Positions 57,966 to 64,000 of a stretch of 64,000 nt of DNA are shown one piece after another. Under the pieces are notes generated by a model. The model saw only the letters and a program-made list of their open reading frames with translations, had not been told where the DNA came from and did no database searches. Both the position numbers and the translations under genes were made by a program. How positions within the stretch are numbered: position 1 is the first letter of the stretch; each line of letters starts with the position of its first letter. The DNA lies in assembly GCF_017873855.1 (NCBI RefSeq), contig NZ_JAGGKR010000001.1:2316243-2380242 (forward strand), in the 5' to 3' direction. This DNA is from Methanolinea mesophila (GTDB taxonomy: Archaea; Halobacteriota; Methanomicrobia; Methanomicrobiales; Methanospirillaceae).

Positions 57966-58769
57966 TCAGGGGACGGGAGCCCTGGAAATTTCATGCAGTT
58001 CCCTCAGGTAACGTTCCCTGCGGGTAACGTACGCCCCCCTGTCGTCGCCGAATGGGATATATTCACTGACCGCCCAGCCCTGACCGGCAAGCCTGATCCT
58101 GGTCCGGTCCGCCAGTCCCATCAGGAAACCGAACTCGATCCGGTCCCGGTCCGCTTCGAAATGCTCCTCGATCCAGGCGATAAGATCGGGGTCATGGGTC
58201 CCGGCCTGGACCCGCCCCCCCCGTTCGATTATGTCTTCGATGAGAGTTCTCATCCTCTTCTGGATGGCCGTGAAATCCTTTACATCGCCTGGATAGGTCC
58301 CTTTCACGATCCTGGGAACGATCCCGTGAGAATGGAGAAGGGCGAGGTCATCAGCGGTCCGGTCGAGGTTGGCCTGCACCGCCAGGGTCACAGGAAATCC
58401 GGCATCGCGACAGGAGACCGCGACCCGGAGCGTCCTGTCCACGGTCCCTCTTCCCTCCATATCCATCTCGAATGGCACCGAGGCTCCCGCGGCATATTCG
58501 GCAAGATCCAGGATGATCCGCTCGGCCCCGGGATAATCGGACATCAGCCCGAAAGGAGTGGGTTTGATCGATATCGAGGCGGAGAGTTTCCCGGCTGCGA
58601 TAGTGTCTGTCAGCGAACGGTAATTGCCGGCCAGCGCCTCCTGGACCACGTGGTCCGCACTCGGAGGGCCGAAGATGTGGAGGATGCATCGTATATTCTC
58701 CCCGTTGTTCTCCCGGCAGCGCTCCAGTACGCAGGATATGTCGGGACAGGTCCACCGGTTCGCCGCCAT
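57966..58769 (-). CDS. Proline dehydrogenase-like (ProDH-fold) protein
   Basis: 267 residues, a TIM barrel with ProDH hallmarks in order: SISIKPTPFGL, PFEMDMEGRGTVDRTLRV, VPRIVKGTYPGD, VQAGTHDPDLIAWI, and IEFGFLMGLADRTRIRLAGQG with VSEYIPFGDD near the end. True ProDH oxidises proline to pyrroline-5-carboxylate with FAD. The usual partner P5C dehydrogenase is not nearby, and such proteins in methanogens are of unclear function. It is 4 bases after the small membrane protein gene in transcription order, so part of one transcript with it. Confidence 0.8.
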   Translation of the reverse strand: MAANRWTCPDISCVLERCRENNGENIRCILHIFGPPSADHVVQEALAGNYRSLTDTIAAGKLSASISIKPTPFGLMSDYPGAERIILDLAEYAAGASVPFEMDMEGRGTVDRTLRVAVSCRDAGFPVTLAVQANLDRTADDLALLHSHGIVPRIVKGTYPGDVKDFTAIQKRMRTLIEDIIERGGRVQAGTHDPDLIAWIEEHFEADRDRIEFGFLMGLADRTRIRLAGQGWAVSEYIPFGDDRGAYVTRRERYLRELHEISRAPVP

Positions 58770-58773
58770 CAGC

Positions 58774-59070
58774 TCATTGCCCCTCTTTCCCGCGGTTACA
58801 ACCCGTGACAGTGGAATCCGGTTCGGAATAAATCTTCCAGATACCGATCAGGATTGAGAGCGTGGCGATGAAAAATATCCCCGACAGAACATTCTGGGAA
58901 ACCTGAACCCCGATTAAATGCGCCGAATCATATACTACGTATATCCCGAACGTGAGCGCGATATACCAGCCGTAGCATCTTTTTTTCCGCACCGCAATGG
59001 CTAACCCGAGTATGACCAGGATTACCTCGATACCGATCGATACCGGTTGGATAAGTGTGGAGATCTCCAT
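58774..59070 (-). CDS. Small membrane protein with four hydrophobic segments
   Basis: 98 residues: VSIGIEVILVILGLAIAV, CYGWYIALTFGIYVVY, NVLSGIFFIATLSILIGIW span most of the chain, with a polar tail (EPDSTVTGCNRGKEGQ). No family known to me. It lies 4 bases from the ProDH-like gene and 6 bases from the gene at 59077, forming a short operon of unknown purpose. Confidence 0.65.
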   Translation of the reverse strand: MEISTLIQPVSIGIEVILVILGLAIAVRKKRCYGWYIALTFGIYVVYDSAHLIGVQVSQNVLSGIFFIATLSILIGIWKIYSEPDSTVTGCNRGKEGQ

Positions 59071-59076
59071 ATTCTC

Positions 59077-59535
59077 TCAGAGCTCCCGGCCGGCAGGGAT
59101 ATCCGTAGCCGTCGCGGGGTCTTCACCAGACGACGGGATCTCGTCGTTCGTATCAGCCCCGGAAAAGTCACGCCTCTCCACGTCGAGATACCAGTCGTGC
59201 TGGATCTCAGATATTTTCTTCTCCATCATTTTTTTCTCATCCGGCGCAAGGGTTTCACCTTCTTTTCCCAGACGGACATGCCATAACTCGAGAAGTGCCG
59301 ATATCTCCTGATCTTTTCGCTTGAGTGCCGCCAAAAGGCTCTCTATTCTCAGTTTGAGGTATTCCTGCTGGTCGCATTTTTCCCAGAGGGACAGCTCGCC
59401 CCCGCGGGCGAAATGAGATGAGAGTATTCCGCAGGCCAGGGTGGTGATATCGGCGATACCCCTCCGGTTCGCCTCCTCCTCGAGAAGGGAGGCAATGGAC
59501 CGGGGGATCACGATCGAAACGGATGAGTCTGGCAT
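59077..59535 (-). CDS. Helical cytoplasmic protein with RHH-like N-terminus, function unknown
   Basis: 152 residues from ATG 59535. The N-terminal SSVSIVIPRSIASLLEEEAN resembles a ribbon-helix-helix start (short strand then helices); the middle is strongly helical (EYLKLRIESLLAALKRKDQE, EKKMMEKKISEIQHDWYLD), likely coiled coil; the end is acidic and disordered. A longer frame reaching 59790 adds low-complexity sequence overlapping the next gene and is rejected. It might be a small DNA-binding regulator for the operon. Confidence 0.62.
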   Translation of the reverse strand: MPDSSVSIVIPRSIASLLEEEANRRGIADITTLACGILSSHFARGGELSLWEKCDQQEYLKLRIESLLAALKRKDQEISALLELWHVRLGKEGETLAPDEKKMMEKKISEIQHDWYLDVERRDFSGADTNDEIPSSGEDPATATDIPAGREL

Positions 59536-59704
59536 AAAGTAGATACACGTTCGATGGTCTATATCAGGTTTCTGGAAAAAACGAGACCCCCCGAATAGTT
59601 TTCCCTGAAGACCGGCGGAAGACCGATCGAAACCGGGAATCCGGGAAGACCTGGTCAGGCCGGTCACGGGCAGCACGGGGAACGCCCGGGTTATCAGAAT
59701 TGCA

Positions 59705-59944
59705 TTAGATAATCCCGGCCTTTCGCAAAACGAGTCCCAGTCCGAAATATCCTGTGGCGAGGATAAGATACCGGGTGAGTTTCCACTCAATGTAACTGAA
59801 ATTGCCGGAAAAATATGCCTGGACCAACAGAACCGACTGGAACGTCATCCAGCTCACGAAGGCAATTATCGCGGCATAGGCAAGAAGTGTACCGAATGTC
59901 CAGGTCAGTACGAGGGAATCTACCGGTTCTTCTCTCCACTTCAT
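59705..59944 (-). CDS. Small membrane protein, function unknown
   Basis: 79 residues with two hydrophobic segments (LVLTWTFGTLLAYAAIIAFV and RYLILATGYFGLGLVLR) separated by a loop rich in aromatic residues (VQAYFSGNFSYIEWKL). The N-terminus MKWREEPVDS is cytoplasmic-like. No family recognised. It is followed in the same orientation by the RHH-like gene after about 170 bp. Confidence 0.6.
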   Translation of the reverse strand: MKWREEPVDSLVLTWTFGTLLAYAAIIAFVSWMTFQSVLLVQAYFSGNFSYIEWKLTRYLILATGYFGLGLVLRKAGII

Positions 59945-59990
59945 GATATGGGCCCCCTATCCGGAGTATCCTGTGTCATATCGGGCGACA

Positions 59991-61079
59991 TTATTCCAGG
60001 TACCTCGAAAGCAGATGTTCATAGAGACGGGCGATATTCAGATCTGTTGATGGCATCTCCGGAAATCCCGAATAATTCCGGGCACGGTCGATATCTCTTT
60101 CGAGCTTCAGGCGGTACTGGCTCCTCGAATAGAACCACTTTTTATTACGGTAATACGACGAGAGGTATTCCTGTTCCCACTGGCCGGGTGTGGGGATGAA
60201 CAAACCATTCTTCAACTGCAGTTCCGCAAGATCCATCATGGTGGTGTAGCCGGACCGGCAGATAATAAATTTCGCACGGGACATGAGCGCTGTTTTTTCA
60301 TGGTTTGGCACGTAGGAAAATACCGCGGTGTTGTCGTCGCCGGGGACCTCCCGGTTCGATCCGGGTGTTCCAAGGAGAATTACCTTCTTCCCGGGGAGAA
60401 GGGGAACCTGCTCAAGGAGGATCTTTTCCAGTGCAGTCCGTTGAGGTTCCATTCCGGATATCAGCGCCAGGATATCGATGTCTTTATCGGATTTTTTCCT
60501 GTCAACCGATGCTATGATGCCTGCATACCAGAATTCGGGTTTTTTTCGCCTGAAATAAGTCCGGGATAATTTTCCTCCCAGGGAAAGGTCACCTGGAGGG
60601 TTATCCGGGATAATGACCGCGTCGTATCTCCGGAATGCGTTTGTGTTCACCCGGATCCCGATGAGCTCCGCAGGCCAGAACAGGAGCGGCAGGCTCTGAT
60701 GGATCTGGTGCGTGATGTGAACGGACGGAATATCCGCGGAAAAGACTCCCGGACGGGAATCACTGATAATTAGGTCGTAGTGGTCTTTTGATAGAATTCC
60801 CGCAAGCGTCCTGCGCTCGTCTGCAAGACTTTGTATCAGCCTGGGCAGGTGGGCGGTAAAGGTAGGAAAAAAGAACCGTCCGCGGTTGTAGGGAAGGGGA
60901 TAGTCTTCGAAATGCAGGAACCTGCAGGTCGGGAACTCCCGTTCAAGGAGAGTGTAGGCATTACCGCAGGCTCCGATGGTAACCTCGTGACCCTTGCGAA
61001 GAAGTTCGCGAATGATTGGGATGTCCCTCGCCGCATGTCCGAGGCCCCAGTTCAACGGTGTTATCAGCACGTTTCCCAT
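59991..61079 (-). CDS. GT-B glycosyltransferase (UDP-GlcNAc:undecaprenyl/MurG-like group)
   Basis: 362 residues. N-terminal acceptor domain starts VLITPLNWGLGHAARDIPII with the G-x-G-H loop of GT1/GT28 enzymes; the C-terminal donor domain has KKVILLGTPGSNREV, AKFIICRSGYTTMMDLAEL and PTPGQWEQEYLSSYY, where RSGY and the Gln/Glu bind the nucleotide. It probably transfers a sugar to a surface lipid or glycan. Donor and acceptor are unknown. It stands between small membrane proteins and a DUF308 protein. Confidence 0.87.
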   Translation of the reverse strand: MGNVLITPLNWGLGHAARDIPIIRELLRKGHEVTIGACGNAYTLLEREFPTCRFLHFEDYPLPYNRGRFFFPTFTAHLPRLIQSLADERRTLAGILSKDHYDLIISDSRPGVFSADIPSVHITHQIHQSLPLLFWPAELIGIRVNTNAFRRYDAVIIPDNPPGDLSLGGKLSRTYFRRKKPEFWYAGIIASVDRKKSDKDIDILALISGMEPQRTALEKILLEQVPLLPGKKVILLGTPGSNREVPGDDNTAVFSYVPNHEKTALMSRAKFIICRSGYTTMMDLAELQLKNGLFIPTPGQWEQEYLSSYYRNKKWFYSRSQYRLKLERDIDRARNYSGFPEMPSTDLNIARLYEHLLSRYLE

Positions 61080-61233
61080 CTGTTTACAGGACCTCCCTGC
61101 CGGGGCATTCCCGGGAATCCGGTATTCACAGTATAAAGGTCGTAATTATTTGTTATTTTCGAAATGTACGCGGTTAAAATTCACATATCCTGGTATTAAC
61201 ACATCCCACAGGGAGAGCAGGTTCGAAAAAAGA

Positions 61234-61818
61234 TTATTGTTCCGGCCGGGTTACGCACCCCTTCTGCAGGCGATGAATGACATACGCCGCAACCAGGCTG
61301 AGGATCCCATAGATGATGAAGTAGATTCCCACGAGATATCCGAGAAGGATAACTGCGCCAAATAGCGGGTATACCATGAAGAGGATCGCGAAGATAAACG
61401 AGAGAATTCCTATCAGCACCTGTACCCAGCGATGGGGTACGGTTTTCTCCGTCGCTGCCCAGAGGAGGTAGAGAATGCCGATGATGAACAGGATGATGGC
61501 AATGATCTCTGTAATTATCACGGCAATGACCTGCGGGACGATGAAAGATGCGATACCGAATATGAACCCGATCACCGCCGCGAGGAGCAGGAGGCCTGAA
61601 CGGGGAGCCCCGGCAGGACTCATGAGCGCTGCGATAAGTGCCAGCAGCGAAAGGATGAGTATGATCACTCCGAATAGCACCACGACGACCGTCGCGGTCA
61701 CTTCCGGGAACAGGATCATAAGGATCCCGAATATCACTCCGAGTATTCCAAGGAATGCAAATCCGCCCCATTTCAGGTGGCAGATATTCATCTCGACAAC
61801 CGTCAGTTCTTCAACCAT
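61234..61818 (-). CDS. DUF308/HdeD-family membrane protein
   Basis: 194 residues with six hydrophobic helices arranged as three repeats of a two-helix unit (FLGILGVIFGILMILFPEV; GIASFIVPQVIAVIITEII; LIGILSFIFAILFMVYPLF), the HdeD/DUF308 pattern with the conserved P-x-x-x-x-x-x-x-x-x-x-G helix caps. In enteric bacteria HdeD affects acid resistance; in archaea the function is unknown. A minus-strand TATA (CTTAAATACTT near 61846-61856) stands about 30-38 bases before ATG 61818. Confidence 0.88.
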   Translation of the reverse strand: MVEELTVVEMNICHLKWGGFAFLGILGVIFGILMILFPEVTATVVVVLFGVIILILSLLALIAALMSPAGAPRSGLLLLAAVIGFIFGIASFIVPQVIAVIITEIIAIILFIIGILYLLWAATEKTVPHRWVQVLIGILSFIFAILFMVYPLFGAVILLGYLVGIYFIIYGILSLVAAYVIHRLQKGCVTRPEQ

Positions 61819-61940
61819 GTAAATCAGGTGCAGGAGAATCTTTTCGGAAGTATTTAAGATATTCCTTATAATTCACGGCACATGGAAGGAGAGTTCGGGA
61901 AGGTCAGCGATACTGCCGGTACCCGGCTGGTGACACACTT

Positions 61941-62426
61941 CTATGACTTATCCGTCCCCAGGGCCTCTCTGCTCCGCATCTGGTAAAGCACCATCGGATC
62001 CATCTCCCGGTATTCGCTTTCGCTGGTTCTCATGATTACGTTCCGGATCCCGGAGTTCACGATCATCTTGGAGCAAAGAAAACAGGGCCATATCTGTGTC
62101 AAATCCCCGGTTCCGACCTCAAAGCCGGCAAGATAAAGCGTGCAGCCCCGGGCCTGTTTCCCGGCCTGGATCAGGGCGTTCATCTCGGCATGGACACTCC
62201 TGCACCGCTCGTAATTTGAGCCCGACGGGATGTTGTGCTCTTTACGCCAGCAGGTGGCGAGCTCCGTGCAGTCCATCTGTTTCCGCGGAGCGCCCGTATA
62301 CCCGGTCGAGACGATGGTCTGGAATTCGTCGACGATTATCGCTCCAAAATTACGCCGAAGACAGGTCCCCTGGTGGGCGCAACGGAACGCGAGATCAAGG
62401 AAGTACTGGTGCCTGTCGGTTCGCAT
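61941..62426 (-). CDS. dCMP deaminase family protein
   Basis: 161 residues: CAHQGTCLRRNFGAIIVDE, GYTGAPRKQMDCTE, catalytic SVH79AE81MNALIQA and PC115FLC118SKMIVNSGI with the zinc ligands. dCMP deaminase makes dUMP for thymidylate synthesis; ComE-like relatives exist, and the DCTELATCWRKEHNIPSG stretch fits the dCMP type. With tmk (18895) and nrdD (12443) also in the window it belongs to deoxynucleotide supply. It is divergent from trmO. Confidence 0.93.
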   Translation of the reverse strand: MRTDRHQYFLDLAFRCAHQGTCLRRNFGAIIVDEFQTIVSTGYTGAPRKQMDCTELATCWRKEHNIPSGSNYERCRSVHAEMNALIQAGKQARGCTLYLAGFEVGTGDLTQIWPCFLCSKMIVNSGIRNVIMRTSESEYREMDPMVLYQMRSREALGTDKS

Positions 62427-62624
62427 TCACCAGAGTATTGACGACACCCGGATAAAGAACCAGTGGATCGGTGAGAGCTGGAAATAAAAGGTATGTCAAC
62501 ACTGACAATCGGAGACGATCCTGGCCCTGGCGTTTCGGCAAATACGAAAATTACATGATATCAGGGTTCATTAAGAGCTGTAATAAATGAAGCCGGGAAA
62601 TCCCGAGGGATCACGGAGAACTCC

Positions 62625-63170
62625 ATGGAATCATATGAAGAATATCGTGAAATCTGGAAAAACAGGACGATAGCCTATCACCCGATCGGGATCATCCGTT
62701 CTGACCACACGGAACACGAAAACACTCCAGTTCAGGGAATTTTTACCCCTTCTCCCGGACTGGTAGAAGTATTCCCGGAATTTTCAGAGGGATTGAAGGA
62801 TATCGATCAATTTACCCACCTCTACCTGCTCTATCATTTCGACCGGGCCACCGGCACTGCCCTTATCAGAAAACCGTTCCTTGACGACGGTGAGGAACGG
62901 GGGATCTTTGCCATTCGGCATTTCAACAGGCCGAACCCGATCGGGCTTTCCATTGTCGGGCTCACCCGCGTAAGTGGAAATGTCCTTGAGGTTACCGGGG
63001 TTGACATCCTGGACGGAACCCCCCTTCTGGATATCAAACCCTATATCCGCCAGTTCGATGCCCGGGAAGGTGTGAAAAGCGGCTGGGTGGATGAACAGGA
63101 CCTCGCTGATATCGGGGGGATGAACAGCACACCGAAACGTCTCAGGGAACGGGAAAACAGGCAGATGTAA
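62625..63170 (+). CDS. trmO: tRNA N6-threonylcarbamoyladenosine-37 N6-methyltransferase (TsaA/TrmO family)
   Basis: 181 residues: the beta-barrel fold with YHPIGIIRSDHTEHENTPVQ at the start, TPSPGLVEVFPEFSEGL, FTHLYLLYHFDRATG, RGIFAIRHFNRPNPIGLSIV with the R-x-x-x-RPNPIG signature that binds SAM, and LDGTPLLDIKPYI. TrmO methylates t6A in tRNA-Thr anticodon loops. The archaeal protein is shorter than the E. coli one, which has a C-terminal extension. ATG 62625 is the family start. Confidence 0.93.
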   Translation: MESYEEYREIWKNRTIAYHPIGIIRSDHTEHENTPVQGIFTPSPGLVEVFPEFSEGLKDIDQFTHLYLLYHFDRATGTALIRKPFLDDGEERGIFAIRHFNRPNPIGLSIVGLTRVSGNVLEVTGVDILDGTPLLDIKPYIRQFDAREGVKSGWVDEQDLADIGGMNSTPKRLRERENRQM

Positions 63171-63608
63171 TGTATCAGGGTCCGCATGAGAGGTGCCCTG
63201 GAGAGTTCAGGATACATTAAATGTTAAGGATTAGGCCTCGTTAAGAGAGAACTCCTCTGTAACCTGACATTTTCGCCCCCAGAATCTGATGTTAGAGAAG
63301 GTGGGATAGCCCGCGAAAGGCATGGGCATCACGGCATTGACGTATCATTGCTACAATTATACTATAAAATATTTTTGGTGAAATAGCTCCTCGCGCACAG
63401 GTCTCCCTCTGCGAGTCTCTTAGTAGTATGATTATTACCTCACCTCTCAGAGTAAAATCAATTAGTTTATATAGTACTGTTCATACTGTCCAGCATTTAT
63501 TCAATATGTTCCCGGATTTCCGGCTGAATAAAAATGCCTGAAATAGAAAACCGGGAATGTAAAATCGATAAACTGCATTCATTGGAATCCGGATTCCGAG
63601 GTGCCCTG
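63171..63608. other. Long AT-rich upstream region of the secreted repeat protein
   Basis: About 440 bp without a credible coding frame. It contains a strong TATA-like TTTATATAG at 63466-63474, which predicts a leader of about 110 bases for the gene at 63609, and another AT-rich block ACTATAAAATATTTTTGG at 63361-63378. A short repeat of GAGGTGCCCTG occurs near 63190 and again at 63598 just before the start codon. No tRNA or IS end was recognised. Confidence 0.4.
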
Positions 63609-64000
63609 ATGAGCGTGAGAAGATCCAAACATGAAAAGAATTATCATACGGTTTATCTTGCCGTTGTGCTGGTATTGTGCATCTTTCTGTTGGTAAGCCC
63701 TGTTCTTGGCGCAGCCCGCGGGGAAGGATCACCAGCTGCCGAGGTCACTCCTACTGTGACAACGACGTCGGTCGAGACCACTCCTGTTCCAGAGATTACT
63801 ACGGTCATAGAGGAAACCCCTGCAGCCGAGGAAACCCCTGCAGCCGAGGAAACCCCTGCAGCCGAGGAAACCCCTGCAGCCGAGGAGACCCCTGCAGCCG
63901 AGGAAACCCCTGCAGCCGAGGAAACCCCTGCAGCCGAGGAAACCCCTGCAGCCGAGGAAACCCCTGCAGCCGAGGAAACCCCTGCAGCCGAGGAAACCCC
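63609..64000 (+). CDS. Secreted protein with (TPAAEE)n repeat (3' end outside the window)
   Basis: The first 130 residues are visible. A basic N-terminus (MSVRRSKHEKN) and a hydrophobic signal segment (TVYLAVVLVLCIFLLVSPVLG) with an A-A cleavage context are followed by a Thr/Val/Pro linker (EVTPTVTTTSVETTPVPE) and then a repeat of six residues, EETPAA, from residue 68 on. Such acidic Thr/Pro spacers in archaea act as extended, often glycosylated stalks between the cell surface and a functional domain; that domain lies beyond the window. The true start is ATG 63609. Confidence 0.85.
   Translation, partial: MSVRRSKHEKNYHTVYLAVVLVLCIFLLVSPVLGAARGEGSPAAEVTPTVTTTSVETTPVPEITTVIEETPAAEETPAAEETPAAEETPAAEETPAAEETPAAEETPAAEETPAAEETPAAEETPAAEET
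63810..64000 (+). repeat. 18-bp in-frame tandem repeat
   Basis: The unit GAGGAAACCCCTGCAGCC is repeated about 10.6 times, in register, up to the window edge and presumably beyond. One unit has GAGGAGACC in place of GAGGAAACC near 63882-63890. Near-perfect DNA identity, beyond what the protein needs, indicates recent expansion by slippage or recombination. Confidence 0.95.

Noticed and set aside
61881..61985. 34-codon plus-strand frame with a possible TATA box upstream
   Set aside because: It overlaps the end of the dCMP deaminase gene antisense, has no ribosome-binding site, and the TATA element fits the DUF308 gene on the other strand better.
63810..64000. CRISPR array
   Set aside because: The 18-bp units are contiguous with no spacers and are in frame after a signal peptide, so this is a coding tandem repeat.

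Overview
This window looks like chromosomal DNA of a methanogenic euryarchaeon, most likely of the order Methanomicrobiales; the order is an inference from gene content, not a measured placement. Supporting features are a methanofuran biosynthesis gene (mfnB), a HisA/HisF-related protein typical of methanogens, archaeal-only information genes (L39e, L31e, L18a/LX, S19e, L21e, RpoF, aIF6, Rpp21, Pus10, TrmY, prefoldin alpha), TATA-box promoters with short or absent leaders, and PKD-domain surface proteins with archaeal type IV pilin N-termini. I see no rRNA, tRNA, CRISPR array or insertion sequence. Coding density is high and most genes are short-spaced or overlapping.

Layout. 1-2.1 kb: the end of a large TPR-repeat protein. 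2.2-10 kb: a minus-strand cluster of five pilin-like proteins, three of which fuse a pilin module to PKD domains and a shared C-terminal beta domain. 10-14.6 kb: CCA-adding enzyme and RNA 2',3'-cyclic phosphodiesterase, then a redoxin and class III ribonucleotide reductase pair in which the reductase lacks the glycyl-radical C-terminus. 14.9-22.1 kb: an ArsR-type regulator with a small alpha-crystallin-like protein, guaB, mfnB, a HisA/F-like gene, tmk and valS. 22.2-36.4 kb: mixed housekeeping and membrane genes (DUF92, YchF-type GTPase, sugar nucleotidyltransferase, CBS-ParB, Hsp20, thioredoxin-like protein, exonuclease VII, CNNM-type transporter).

36.4-47.7 kb is a dense plus-strand translation, RNA-modification and protein-targeting superoperon: purN, rnp4, a CRM-domain protein, rps19e, a PDCD5 homologue, a PP-loop protein, rpl39e, rpl31e, eif6, rpl18a, pfdA, ftsY, srp54, trmY, pus10, rpl21e, rpoF, a DUF655 protein, ksgA and a HemK2/Mtq2-type methyltransferase. 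Pus10 makes pseudouridine-54 in tRNA and TrmY methylates it, so those neighbours act in sequence. RpoF and ribosomal proteins in the same run couple transcription and translation genes.

47.8-57.8 kb is more accessory: a small secreted protein, RidA, an ECF transporter (S, fused A1A2, T) with a long structured leader and a 20-bp palindromic promoter element, then a divergent three-gene operon with a 180-aa protein ending in a PIP-like motif, a 78-aa helical protein and a PolB2-type DNA polymerase with a decayed exonuclease and altered motif C. This operon resembles the archaeal arrangement proposed to be a translesion 'mutasome' and is the most interesting system in the window. It is followed by a lipoprotein nuclease with a lamin-tail domain and malic enzyme. 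58-64 kb holds a proline-dehydrogenase-like protein, small membrane proteins, a glycosyltransferase, an HdeD-type membrane protein, dCMP deaminase, TrmO and the start of a secreted protein with an 18-bp (six-residue) tandem repeat that runs off the window.
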